Positions 33,863 through 41,860 of a stretch of 64,000 nucleotides of DNA are shown piece by piece. Made by a program: the position numbers and the translations under genes. The stretch covers positions 95,869 through 159,868 of IMG/VR virus record IMGVR_UViG_3300008259_003217; one strand, written 5' to 3'. Origin of the DNA: a virus. The notes under the pieces were generated by a model. It saw only the letters and a program-made list of their open reading frames with translations. It searched no databases and was not told the DNA's origin. Each line of letters opens with the position of its first letter. Positions within the stretch are counted from its first letter, which is position 1.

Positions 33863-35410
33863 ATGAAAAAATTAGTAAGACTTAGTGAAAGTAAATTAAT
33901 TAATTTAATTAAGAACATTATCCTGGAGAATGAGGAGGACAATTACGTCGAAATCCAACCAGAGATGTATAAAAAATTATTAATGGGTGTTAATGGTAAC
34001 GCTCAATTAATTCATAACCTCCCACAATTTAAAGGTAAAAAAATACGAATCACCGGGAATTTAGATTTAAGTGATCATAAGTTTAGGGAAAAAATTACTG
34101 ATTTGGGTGACATTAGAATTGATGGTGTGGTTGATTTATCTGGTACCGGTATCAAAACGATTAAAGGAATAACAACACACTCCAATCATATCAGAGTTTG
34201 GGGAACACCGTACGAGAAATATCTTGAAAGATTAAAAAGACAACGAGAGAGAGAAGAATCTCAGGAAAGACGTGAAGAAAATGAATGGGACCTAAATAAT
34301 GGGGACACAACCGGTGAAATGGCACACGCTGTTCTTAAATTCATGGAAGACCACGATGGTTCAGTTAAACTTTTAGATGATGAAGATCAAGAAAAATTAG
34401 AAGAACTTAGAAGAAAACATAAAGAATTAGAACAAAAACTAGAAGAAGAGGAAGATGATGAAAAATCTGACGACATTGTTGTTGAAATGGATGAGGTTGA
34501 ATCTGACATCAATGATTTAATGGATGAGGTTCATGATGTCTATGATTTAGTTGAGGATGGAGGTCATTATGGTGATTTAACCATATTTAAATCTGTTAAT
34601 GACACAACTTACGGTCAAAGATACGCAGTTGGAACTGAAGACCAATTTGATGAAGCTTTAAAAGAATATTATCAAGACTGGGTTGATAGTCCCGAACAAT
34701 ATTTTGATTCAAACCACTTAGAAAGATACATAAACGGTGATGAAGTCGCTGAATACTTTGAAGATGACGTTAGAAATGACATATATGAAAGTCCAGAAAG
34801 TTATGACATTGAAAAAACTCTTAGTGGTAGTCAGGAACGTGAAATTGAACAACTAGAATATGAAAGAAGATCATTACTTCAGGAACAATTTTTAATTGAA
34901 AGAGGAGCTAGATCACCATTAACGGAAGAAGTAACTGAAAGTTTAAGGTATTTTAAATTTACCGATTACATGAATAATGAATTAATAACTCAGTACGATT
35001 CTAATCGATGGGTGATTTATCAAAACGGTAAAGAGGTTGAACAAATATACTATAGTGATGACGATGAGGATGGTGAACATGAGGAGGAAAATGAAAACCG
35101 AATAAGTGAGATTGAAGATAGAACTAGTGAAATTGAATCTGAAATTGAAGTAATTAAAGATGATCCAGATGGTGATTTAGATGATGATTCAGTGGAAGAA
35201 GCTGTTGAGGACCGATTGTCCGAGATTAGAGATAACCCGACAAGATGGTTGGATGATTATGGGATGGATTATGGTCCTTTTATTGATAAAGATGAAATGT
35301 TAGATGATTTAGTTAGTGATAGTGATTATGGTAGAATTAGTGGTTATGACGACACATATGATTACTACACAATAAATCAGGACCGATATTATGTTGTTAG
35401 AACAGATTAA
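33863..35410 (+). CDS. Tagged acidic protein with LRR-like start, probable internal virion protein
   Basis: 515 residues. The N-terminus (KKLVRLSESKLINLIKNIILE) is the clearest tag example, with LSE then ILE. Residues about 40-110 carry a leucine-rich-repeat-like pattern with LDLSD and VDLSGTGI. The rest is extremely acidic, with coiled-coil stretches (about 125-160 and 400-445). High charge without a fold suggests a core or internal protein. The tag and position downstream of TATTTAT support late expression and packaging; both are inference. Confidence 0.6.
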   Translation: MKKLVRLSESKLINLIKNIILENEEDNYVEIQPEMYKKLLMGVNGNAQLIHNLPQFKGKKIRITGNLDLSDHKFREKITDLGDIRIDGVVDLSGTGIKTIKGITTHSNHIRVWGTPYEKYLERLKRQREREESQERREENEWDLNNGDTTGEMAHAVLKFMEDHDGSVKLLDDEDQEKLEELRRKHKELEQKLEEEEDDEKSDDIVVEMDEVESDINDLMDEVHDVYDLVEDGGHYGDLTIFKSVNDTTYGQRYAVGTEDQFDEALKEYYQDWVDSPEQYFDSNHLERYINGDEVAEYFEDDVRNDIYESPESYDIEKTLSGSQEREIEQLEYERRSLLQEQFLIERGARSPLTEEVTESLRYFKFTDYMNNELITQYDSNRWVIYQNGKEVEQIYYSDDDEDGEHEEENENRISEIEDRTSEIESEIEVIKDDPDGDLDDDSVEEAVEDRLSEIRDNPTRWLDDYGMDYGPFIDKDEMLDDLVSDSDYGRISGYDDTYDYYTINQDRYYVVRTD

Positions 35411-35449
35411 TCTTTACACCAACAAGATTTATGTTTATTATTATGATTG

Positions 35450-36250
35450 ATGAAACGAAAGAAAAAAATAGAATTTTTAATGAACACCGACTGGATGTTC
35501 GAAAAACCAATCGATAAGGAACATAAAGAGTACAAGCTACTCTCGTACTTTCAAAAAATGGGTGAAAAACTAGATAATCTGGAACTGTACCCAAGTTTTA
35601 TTGAGTTGTCCCTACACTTAGCTAATGTCCAAACATTAATCAAGGATAGAAAAATCGTATACACCAATAAACGATTTCTATCAGTTGACGACGAATTGTT
35701 GGTTAGGGATTTAAAAATTAAAGACATTCCAGAAATGGATGAATCTGAAACTGAAGAGTTTATTGAAATCCTAAAATACACCGCACCAAAAATGTTGGAG
35801 TATTTCAATATCGCTAAATCAGTATGGACAATAGTGTTCGATAACGTAGAGATCAAACCAAAAAAGAATAAAAAAAATACAACAAGTACTACCGGATATT
35901 TTTATTTTATTGATAAAAACACAAATAAAAAATATGTGTGGAGATACGACATCAAACAGGTGTCCAAAAAGTCACCAGAAAAAAAGACAACAACAAATTT
36001 AATATTTTCTGACACCACAGATTTGACAATATCAAAAATTATTGATAATTTTAATACGGTTGATAAAAACACAGACGGAAAACTACCGGTATTTGAAATG
36101 ACCAGTAATGGTGAGTTCCCAATAGAACAAACATTACTACCTTTGTTTAAACGTAAGTTAATAACATATGTTGGACAAAATGAAATCATTAATAAATATA
36201 AAAAATTAAAGGATAGGTTTTCTATAGTTAACGAAGATGACGGGATTTAA
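35450..36250 (+). CDS. Hypothetical conserved-type phage protein
   Basis: 266 residues from ATG 35450. It starts with a basic patch then NTDWMFEKPID, E-Y-K-L-L-S-Y-F and LELYPSFIELSLHLANVQTL, a segment conserved among large Bacteroidota phages as I recall. The C-terminal half is basic and alpha/beta. It ends overlapping the next gene by 14 nt. Function unknown. Confidence 0.6.
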   Translation: MKRKKKIEFLMNTDWMFEKPIDKEHKEYKLLSYFQKMGEKLDNLELYPSFIELSLHLANVQTLIKDRKIVYTNKRFLSVDDELLVRDLKIKDIPEMDESETEEFIEILKYTAPKMLEYFNIAKSVWTIVFDNVEIKPKKNKKNTTSTTGYFYFIDKNTNKKYVWRYDIKQVSKKSPEKKTTTNLIFSDTTDLTISKIIDNFNTVDKNTDGKLPVFEMTSNGEFPIEQTLLPLFKRKLITYVGQNEIINKYKKLKDRFSIVNEDDGI

Positions 36251-36425
36251 TAAAAGATTTTTTAGTAAGGAAGGAATATTAAAAAATTTAGATAACATAA
36301 TGAAATACTTGGATTCAGACGCAGCTTATCTAACCGATGATTTTTCAGTGATAATATACCGAATGTTTAATGAAGGTAAAACCGAAGAAGAAATACTTGA
36401 AAAAATTAAAGAATTAAATAAATAA
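36237..36425 (+). CDS. Hypothetical small helical protein
   Basis: 62 residues, helical (FSVIIYRMFNEGKTEEEILEKI). It overlaps the upstream gene by 14 nt and precedes the methyltransferase fusion by 4 nt. The short segment resembles a winged-helix or ubiquitin-binding-type turn, but nothing certain. Confidence 0.55.
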   Translation: MTGFNKRFFSKEGILKNLDNIMKYLDSDAAYLTDDFSVIIYRMFNEGKTEEEILEKIKELNK

Positions 36426-36429
36426 TAAC

Positions 36430-37251
36430 ATGAATCTATTACCTGGAATGAAAACCGACTGTAATGAAGGAAACATTAGTTGGTTCCCAAACAGACAAAA
36501 CCTACTATCAAATTTAATAAGGGAATATAAACCTAAACAGATTATTCAGATCGGGTTTAATATGGGACACTCAGCTTTTATTATTTGTGATACAATAGCT
36601 TCAATGAGACAATCTGGTGAATACGGTGAAACACCAGTAGTAATAACTGTTTTTGATATTTGTGAACACGAATGTACGGTACCTAATTTTGAGATATTAT
36701 CGGAAGAAGTTAAAAAGTATGGTATATACATGAATTTAATACCAGGAACCTCATTAGAGACAATTCCACTGTTTCTAACTTCAAACGAAGTTCTATTTGA
36801 TTTTGTTGAGGTTGATGGTGGTCACACATTTGAATGTGTAACATCCGACACAATATTGACAGCTTCTAGATTACAACCAGGTGGTGTTATATATATTGAT
36901 GATTATAAATCCACAGAAACTAATATACCAGATGTTGATAGGGGTGTTGATAGTATTAATTGGGAAAACTTCACAATAAACAGTATTGATGGAGCTTTCT
37001 GGGCAATTAATACAAAACCAAATCAAACAACTGAACATGTAGACCACCCAAATCATTATGGTGGTGGTGAAAATCCATACGAAGCTATTAAAGTTATTGA
37101 CGCTTGGGATCTCGGGTTTTCATTAGGTAATACTGTTAAATATATTTCTAGAGCTGGTAAAAAGGACCCAACAAAAGAATTGGAAGACTTAAGAAAAGCT
37201 TTATGGTACCTAGATCACCATATTAAGAATTTGGAATCAAAATTAAACTAA
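36430..37251 (+). CDS. Fusion: class I methyltransferase-like domain plus DUF3310
   Basis: 273 residues. The N-terminal domain (about 1-190) has the Methyltransf_24 pattern: IQIGFNMGHSA (SAM-binding loop, about 40-50), acidic D76 in VFDIC, VEVDGGH (about 126-132) and YIDDY (about 155-158). The C-terminal part (about 204-270) has the DUF3310 pattern: HPNHYGG, A-W-D-L-G-F, GNTVKYISRAGKKD, D-L-R-K-A-L-W-Y-L-D-H-H. DUF3310 proteins are usually stand-alone phage proteins linked to nucleotide metabolism. The fusion might couple a sugar/nucleotide modification to it. Substrate is unknown. Confidence 0.75.
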   Translation: MNLLPGMKTDCNEGNISWFPNRQNLLSNLIREYKPKQIIQIGFNMGHSAFIICDTIASMRQSGEYGETPVVITVFDICEHECTVPNFEILSEEVKKYGIYMNLIPGTSLETIPLFLTSNEVLFDFVEVDGGHTFECVTSDTILTASRLQPGGVIYIDDYKSTETNIPDVDRGVDSINWENFTINSIDGAFWAINTKPNQTTEHVDHPNHYGGGENPYEAIKVIDAWDLGFSLGNTVKYISRAGKKDPTKELEDLRKALWYLDHHIKNLESKLN

Positions 37252-37276
37252 ACTAACCCATTTTGAATACTTAGGA

Positions 37277-37283
37277 TATTTAT
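37277..37283 (+). promoter_or_regulatory. TATTTAT motif, candidate late promoter
   Basis: Lies 19 nt before the ATG at 37303, just after the fusion gene. Confidence 0.45.
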
Positions 37284-37302
37284 AATAAATTAAGTATTTT
37301 TA

Positions 37303-38373
37303 ATGAATAAAAATCAAAAACAAATTTTGGAGGAAAAATGGAATAGACTATCAGATAATGATAAGTTATTCCTATTATCATTATGTAATGATTTATTACC
37401 AAAAAGAAAAAAAAATCTAAATGAATCACAATGGTATAACACTGTTGGTGACATATTAGGTATATTTGACCCAACTGGTGTTATAGATTTAGCTAATGGT
37501 ATCTCATACATTAATCAAGGTGATTATTTATTTGGGTTTTTATCCATGATATCGGTAATACCGTACGTTGGTGACGTATTAGCTAAACCGGTTATGGGTG
37601 CTATGAAAGTTGGTAAACCAGCGGTTAAAACATTGGATACCGCTTTGAAATTAAGTAAAGCTGGTAAAAGTGCTGAGGCTCTTGGAATACTTAAAACGTT
37701 GTCAGCGGAAAAAGGTGTTGTTGGTAATTTTGTTAGGGGGTCCGGACAGTGGACACCAAAATTAAAAGCTGCGGTTGACAATGTACCTGGTGGTGTACTA
37801 ACCAGGAGAACTAGGGGTGTACTCGGACAGTGGATAGATCTATTCTCCCAAGCTGGTACCAAAGGTAGGGTGTTAAAAGCTGAGACTGGTAATTTAGTAA
37901 AAAATTGGTCAAAAATTAGTGACGTACAGAAAATTGAAAATATTAAAAATTTACGAAAGTTAGCTGACGGATCGAGTATATTTAAGGGATATAAAAACGC
38001 CAATCCAACACTTTGGTCAGGATTAGCTGGTGGTGTTCCCAGAATATGGGGTAATAGATCTGTTAGATCACTTATGAGAAGAACTAAATGGTATTTAGGG
38101 TTTTTGGATTTTCTTGGGTTAGGTAATTGGGTTGGACCAGAAGAATTGGATGCTAAATATGGTCAGGAATATGTCAACCAAAAAGTTGGGGAGTATTCAC
38201 AAACACAACAATCACAACAGTATTATAATGACGAATTTGGGGGACAACAACCAGAAGGTGAACAACAATTAGCCGGAGCGGAAGAGATAACAACACCAAC
38301 AGAGTTATTGACTAAAAATGTGTCAAACCCAACGGTAGACCCTGTAGGTTTTTTAATTAGATCATTAATTTAG
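37303..38373 (+). CDS. Tag-like protein with hydrophobic DPTG domain, possible ejection/pore protein
   Basis: 356 residues. The N-terminus has an ILEE element (about 8-11) and a charged helix. At about 50-105 there is the pattern DILGIFDPTGVIDLANG followed by a hydrophobic helix pair (FGFLSMISVIPYVGDVLAKP), as in pre-toxin or membrane-inserting domains. The middle is basic and amphipathic, and the end is Gln/Glu-rich and disordered. The combination fits a virion protein that is ejected and enters the host membrane, but this is inference. It overlaps the convergent leftward gene by 17 nt. Confidence 0.55.
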   Translation: MNKNQKQILEEKWNRLSDNDKLFLLSLCNDLLPKRKKNLNESQWYNTVGDILGIFDPTGVIDLANGISYINQGDYLFGFLSMISVIPYVGDVLAKPVMGAMKVGKPAVKTLDTALKLSKAGKSAEALGILKTLSAEKGVVGNFVRGSGQWTPKLKAAVDNVPGGVLTRRTRGVLGQWIDLFSQAGTKGRVLKAETGNLVKNWSKISDVQKIENIKNLRKLADGSSIFKGYKNANPTLWSGLAGGVPRIWGNRSVRSLMRRTKWYLGFLDFLGLGNWVGPEELDAKYGQEYVNQKVGEYSQTQQSQQYYNDEFGGQQPEGEQQLAGAEEITTPTELLTKNVSNPTVDPVGFLIRSLI

Positions 38374-38728
38374 TTGGGTACTCAATAGACATACCCTCCC
38401 TAATATTGTATTTATCACAATCACCACCGTTAATTTCCAATACCATATCACCATAACCACGATATCTCTCACATTCAGAACCAGTACTGTCTAAACATGG
38501 TTTACAATTTTTATGTATTTTTGTGATTACATTATTGTCAATAAAAATTATATCTAAATGAACAATACAATCAACCATCCAGAACGAATGGTTGGACTTT
38601 TTCATTAAAAACAACATCCCATTAAAATCATCATCAAATTTTTTACCCATCATACCGTCACTAATGTCTTTATCGGTCATAGGACATTTTACATTAAAAA
38701 GACTATTGTTTATAATTAACTTTATCAT
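38357..38728 (-). CDS. DUF192 family protein
   Basis: 123 residues, close to usual DUF192 length. The family pattern is visible: GMMGK near 27-31, GMLFLMKKSNHSFWM, then HLDIIFIDNN and a final VLEINGG and GMSIE. DUF192 is a small beta-barrel family of unknown function also found in bacteria. It is transcribed leftward from a palindromic TATTTATAAATA element shared with the divergent Nudix gene. Confidence 0.75.
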   Translation of the reverse strand: MIKLIINNSLFNVKCPMTDKDISDGMMGKKFDDDFNGMLFLMKKSNHSFWMVDCIVHLDIIFIDNNVITKIHKNCKPCLDSTGSECERYRGYGDMVLEINGGDCDKYNIREGMSIEYPTKLMI

Positions 38729-38729
38729 A

Positions 38730-38741
38730 TATTTATAAATA
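38730..38741. promoter_or_regulatory. Palindromic TATTTATAAATA, divergent late promoter candidate
   Basis: A perfect palindrome that presents TATTTAT on both strands, 12 nt before the rightward ATG at 38749 and 6 nt before the leftward start at 38728. Confidence 0.5.
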
Positions 38742-38748
38742 TTGTCGT

Positions 38749-39171
38749 ATGGTTAAATTTAAAAGGTATTCAGGTATTATAATCAAAAACAAAGATAAGG
38801 TGTTGTTATGTAAACGATCACCAGACGAATCAATGCCAAATGTCTGGTCAATACCTTCTGGAATGATCGAAGGTGATGAAACACCAGTACAAGCTGCTTT
38901 ACGAGAATTTAATGAAGAGACAAATATTGTACTACCAGACAAATTAAAATTAGTTGGATTTATTAATAAATATGATAAAGACCAGACAACAAAACGTGGG
39001 TTAATTTATGTTTATTTACATGAAACAAGTAAAAATATAACACCAAATTTAAATAAAGCTAAAGACGGACACGAACACAGTAAATGTGGGTATTTTACAA
39101 TAGATGATCTACCATTTAGTAAAAAAAATGATCAATTAGAGGAAATTATAAAAAAAGTATTAAAAAAGTAA
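38749..39171 (+). CDS. Nudix hydrolase
   Basis: 140 residues. The Nudix box is complete: G38 in GMIEGDE (38-44), seven residues, then REFNEETNI (52-60), matching G-x5-E-x7-R-E-U-x-E-E-x-G-U. It would hydrolyse a nucleoside diphosphate linked to another group, such as dNTPs, caps or NAD. The substrate cannot be told from the box. A TATTTAT motif 12 nt upstream suggests late expression. Confidence 0.88.
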   Translation: MVKFKRYSGIIIKNKDKVLLCKRSPDESMPNVWSIPSGMIEGDETPVQAALREFNEETNIVLPDKLKLVGFINKYDKDQTTKRGLIYVYLHETSKNITPNLNKAKDGHEHSKCGYFTIDDLPFSKKNDQLEEIIKKVLKK

Positions 39172-39250
39172 GAACTTTTAAAAAGTATTGTGTATTTATA
39201 TTACACAAAACCTAATATTCCCTTTCAAAATATTGTTGGTTAATAACTAA

Positions 39251-39288
39251 AAATCTCATGGAAGTAATTTTTTATGGGATTTTTTTTT
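39251..39288 (+). terminator. Terminator with 9-bp stem and long loop
   Basis: Stem AAATCTCAT / ATGGGATTT (one G-T pair) with a 14-nt loop and eight Ts. Part of the T run is also the -33 box of the next promoter. The 167-nt gap around it holds nothing else apparent. Confidence 0.65.
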
Positions 39289-39316
39289 GCCAATTAAAAT
39301 ATATCTTGTATATTTG
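39286..39316 (+). promoter_or_regulatory. Bacteroidota-type promoter TTTG-N19-TATATTTG
   Basis: TTTG at 39286-39289 overlaps the terminator T run. TATATTTG is at 39309-39316, 22 nt before the ATG at 39339. Confidence 0.7.
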
Positions 39317-39338
39317 TCTTAACATTAACAGATACCCA

Positions 39339-39569
39339 ATGACAAAAGAACAAAGAAAATCTATCGAAACCATTAAAAAATTCCCGAAAGGTTTGAAGAT
39401 GGTATATATGACTTCCGACAAAGCGGTGGTTAAACTAATCTCAGAAGGACACTCAAATAGTGACGCTGAAGGTTGTGTAATTGAAGTACTTAAAGAGTGT
39501 GAGACCGATTTAAGACACGGAAATTACTCAGAAGTTATTATGGTTTTAAAACAAATTTTTAACGTTTAA
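39339..39569 (+). CDS. Hypothetical small protein
   Basis: 76 residues from ATG 39339, mostly helical, with one Cys pair region (GCVIEVLKEC). It has its own host-type promoter and is followed 3 nt later by the next gene. No family recognised. Confidence 0.6.
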   Translation: MTKEQRKSIETIKKFPKGLKMVYMTSDKAVVKLISEGHSNSDAEGCVIEVLKECETDLRHGNYSEVIMVLKQIFNV

Positions 39570-39572
39570 GAT

Positions 39573-39848
39573 ATGAAAAAGATTGGATACGGAATATTAA
39601 TTATCAACGAGAAGTTTGGTACATTGTTAGAGGAAGTATTTGTTGATCAGATTCAGTTTAAGTTGTTCTTGAAAATGATCCACGGATGTGTGGAGTTAAA
39701 CGAGGACCTAACGTCATTTAATGGGGATACATTCTACATTCACATACCAAGTCGGATCCTTAAGGACTGTGTTATTGTCACCTCAACCAAGGAACTTGAT
39801 ATGGTAAATCCAGTTAAAAGTAAAATTGAAGCTTTAGTTACTAAATAA
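39573..39848 (+). CDS. Hypothetical protein
   Basis: 91 residues, mixed alpha/beta with one internal Cys pair (GCVELNEDL ... KDCVIV). It is part of the same small-gene operon. No family recognised. Confidence 0.55.
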   Translation: MKKIGYGILIINEKFGTLLEEVFVDQIQFKLFLKMIHGCVELNEDLTSFNGDTFYIHIPSRILKDCVIVTSTKELDMVNPVKSKIEALVTK

Positions 39849-39856
39849 TTATTAGT

Positions 39857-40303
39857 ATGAAATTCATTTATTTAGTTTTATTTTCTTTAGTTCTACTCAC
39901 GTCATGTGTCAAGGAGAACATACAACCAAATCCACCAAATCCACCACAACCAATTATAACTGACACCACAAGTATTGATAGTGTATATACATTGTCAGGT
40001 CAAGACTGGGTCGTTACTGGTTATCGTGTTGGGGAGTTTGGTGAGGTATTACCACTTAATGACACAATATCTTTTATTGATAAGGACACATACATTATGA
40101 ACGGTACTCAGAGTGTTTATCATTTGACAGAGACCATGTCCGGAATGAACTTAAGTTTGTATTCGTTCATATGGGGGGATATGAGTGGAAGTGTGAACAT
40201 GTCAATGTTTAATTACGGATCAATACCTGGGGTACCATTTCACATTATAACACCAGGGACCACAAACAATACTAATTATTATCTTTGGATAAATAAAATT
40301 TAA
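39857..40303 (+). CDS. Lipoprotein (lipocalin-like fold)
   Basis: 148 residues. It has a signal peptide with lipobox LLTSC at about 13-17, then a Pro-rich linker (NPPNPPQP), then a beta-rich domain (about 45-148). It would be anchored in the host outer membrane and may mask a receptor or alter the envelope. It is translated 8 nt after the preceding gene. The function is inferred only from the lipobox. Confidence 0.7.
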   Translation: MKFIYLVLFSLVLLTSCVKENIQPNPPNPPQPIITDTTSIDSVYTLSGQDWVVTGYRVGEFGEVLPLNDTISFIDKDTYIMNGTQSVYHLTETMSGMNLSLYSFIWGDMSGSVNMSMFNYGSIPGVPFHIITPGTTNNTNYYLWINKI

Positions 40304-40305
40304 AT

Positions 40306-40797
40306 ATGGGGACCAATTTTTATAGAATACCTTCAGTTAAGGAACTTGAGGAAAGAAAAAACAAGTTACAGACTAAAATAAGGAAAATGGACATAAGTCC
40401 AAGATCAATTAATAATAATTTTAACATTGGTGGTGGTCCAGATGAATGGACTAACTGGTCCCCATGGGATGAATTCACCGACAACATTCTAATCCATTTG
40501 GGTAAAAGGAGTATGGGGTGGAAGTTTTGTTGGAATTTCCACGATAAAAAATTCTACACCAGTAAAGAAGAATTATTTGACTTTATTAGAAGTGGTCGTA
40601 TAATTGATGAGTATGGTGTTGAGATTAATCAGGACGAATTTATTGAAATGGCCCTTGATTGGTGTAAGGACGGATGGGACACACAGACATACTATGAAGA
40701 AAATCCATCAAGTAGAGTTTCATGGTTTGATAGTTCTAGGTATCACGATATTTATATTGACGATTTAAGAATATCAACATCGACAGAATTTAGTTAG
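40306..40797 (+). CDS. Conserved-type phage protein (MGTNFY start)
   Basis: 163 residues beginning MGTNFY, with HLGKRSMGWKFCW and DGWDTQTYY segments. A widespread phage family starts MGTNYY and has an H-[IL]-G-K-x-S-x-G-W-x-F motif; it has no proven role. It starts 2 nt after the lipoprotein gene. The short gap after it holds a CCTTGTTT/AAACAAGG hairpin without a T run. Confidence 0.65.
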   Translation: MGTNFYRIPSVKELEERKNKLQTKIRKMDISPRSINNNFNIGGGPDEWTNWSPWDEFTDNILIHLGKRSMGWKFCWNFHDKKFYTSKEELFDFIRSGRIIDEYGVEINQDEFIEMALDWCKDGWDTQTYYEENPSSRVSWFDSSRYHDIYIDDLRISTSTEFS

Positions 40798-40861
40798 TTT
40801 CCTTGTTTAGAAAAAACAAGGTGGTGGAGTCGGACACAATCTAAGTGTTGACCTAAAATTT

Positions 40862-40890
40862 AAGGGGGGATTTATTCCCCTTTAATTTTT
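40862..40890. terminator. Bidirectional terminator at the ECF sigma stop
   Basis: Stem AAGGGG / CCCCTT with an 9-10-nt loop, followed by a T run on the plus side. The stop of the leftward sigma gene lies in the loop. Confidence 0.6.
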
Positions 40891-41423
40891 TTAAGGTTTT
40901 TCTTAAAATTAGCTTTAGCTTTATGTAGGTTTGATTTTGATGTACCCTCACTAATACCCAGTTCGTCAGCTATTTCCTGGTGAGATAGACCTTCAAAGTA
41001 GTACATCTTTAATACTTTTTTATAGTTTGGTGTTAACATATCAATAGCTTTTTTAATCTCCTCCTCACTATACTCATTCATAAATAAATTTGGGTCATTT
41101 GGCTCCTCCTCTGGAGTGGACAACAGTTCACTATCTGAAGTATGTTTCATTTTATTACCCCTCATTTGATCTATTATGTGGTTTCTAATTAACCTAGCTA
41201 ACCAACCTTGAACATTACGTACATCATCAAATTTATCAAATTTCTCATACGCTTTTATAAACGCTGACTGACAATAGTCTTTAGCTAAGTCAGAGTCGTT
41301 GTTAGACATCGGATAACAGATCTTACGATACATTTCCTGGTAATACATCTTATAGATCTCCCCAAAATCCGAAGATTCAAAAAGCAGAACTCTATATTGA
41401 TTTTCTGATAATACCAATTTCAT
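40872..41423 (-). CDS. ECF sigma factor with phage-type N-terminal tag
   Basis: 183 residues from the ATG at 41423; a TTG form eight residues longer is possible. ECF layout: region 2 at about 25-95 (DYCQSAFIKAYEKF, NVQGWLARLIRNHIIDQMR), linker, region 4 at about 128-178 with helix-turn-helix (LSHQEIADELGISEGTSKSNL). The first 18 residues (KLVLSENQYRVLLFE) carry the LSE...LFE tag seen on putative internal virion proteins. A TATTTAT lies 4 nt upstream. It may redirect host RNA polymerase; packaging is inferred. Confidence 0.85.
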   Translation of the reverse strand: MKLVLSENQYRVLLFESSDFGEIYKMYYQEMYRKICYPMSNNDSDLAKDYCQSAFIKAYEKFDKFDDVRNVQGWLARLIRNHIIDQMRGNKMKHTSDSELLSTPEEEPNDPNLFMNEYSEEEIKKAIDMLTPNYKKVLKMYYFEGLSHQEIADELGISEGTSKSNLHKAKANFKKNLKKIKGE

Positions 41424-41427
41424 ACTT

Positions 41428-41434
41428 ATAAATA
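41428..41434 (-). promoter_or_regulatory. TATTTAT motif (minus strand), candidate late promoter
   Basis: Only 4 nt before the start at 41423, implying a leaderless message if it is a -10-type element. It touches the -33 box of the divergent promoter. Confidence 0.4.
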
Positions 41435-41466
41435 TTTGTTTTTTCAAAAAAAAAGATTTATATTTG
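41435..41466 (+). promoter_or_regulatory. Bacteroidota-type promoter TTTG-N20-TATATTTG
   Basis: TTTG at 41435-41438 and TATATTTG at 41459-41466. It ends 4 nt before the ATG at 41471, so the transcript may start at or near the start codon. Confidence 0.65.
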
Positions 41467-41470
41467 TCAC

Positions 41471-41860
41471 ATGGATAAAATATTATATATCGTTAGAGGA
41501 ATTCCCGGATCAGGGAAGAGTACCTTTGCTAAAACATTGGGTGGACAACACTACGAAGCTGATATGTACTTTGTAACTCCATCAGGGAAATATGAATTTA
41601 ACCCAACGAAAATCAAAGACGCACACCAATGGTGTCAAAGTTTTGTTAAAACTGATATGATCCTGGAGTACCCAAAGATAGTCGTCTCAAACACCTCAAC
41701 CCAAGAATGGGAAATGAAACCATATTTTGATTTAGCTAAGGAGTTTGGATATACCGTTTTCACCATTATTGTTGAAAACAGACACGGTGGTAAAAACCAA
41801 CACGATGTCCCAGAAGATAAAATTGAACAAATGATAAATCGTTTTGAAATTAAGTTATGA
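41471..41860 (+). CDS. P-loop kinase (AAA_33 / polynucleotide-kinase-like)
   Basis: 129 residues. Walker A GIPGSGKST lies at 10-18, followed by the ADMYF segment and a downstream VVSNTSTQEWEM strand typical of AAA_33/NEDD4BP2-like kinases, related to the T4 Pnk kinase domain. It might phosphorylate RNA or DNA ends. An RNA ligase and other RNA-repair-like genes are nearby, but the substrate is unproven. Its stop overlaps the next ATG (ATGA). Confidence 0.75.
   Translation: MDKILYIVRGIPGSGKSTFAKTLGGQHYEADMYFVTPSGKYEFNPTKIKDAHQWCQSFVKTDMILEYPKIVVSNTSTQEWEMKPYFDLAKEFGYTVFTIIVENRHGGKNQHDVPEDKIEQMINRFEIKL

Noticed and set aside
40820-40860. Possible tRNA-like hairpin
   Set aside because: No anticodon arm, T-loop GTTCRA or CCA-like end; only weak pairing.
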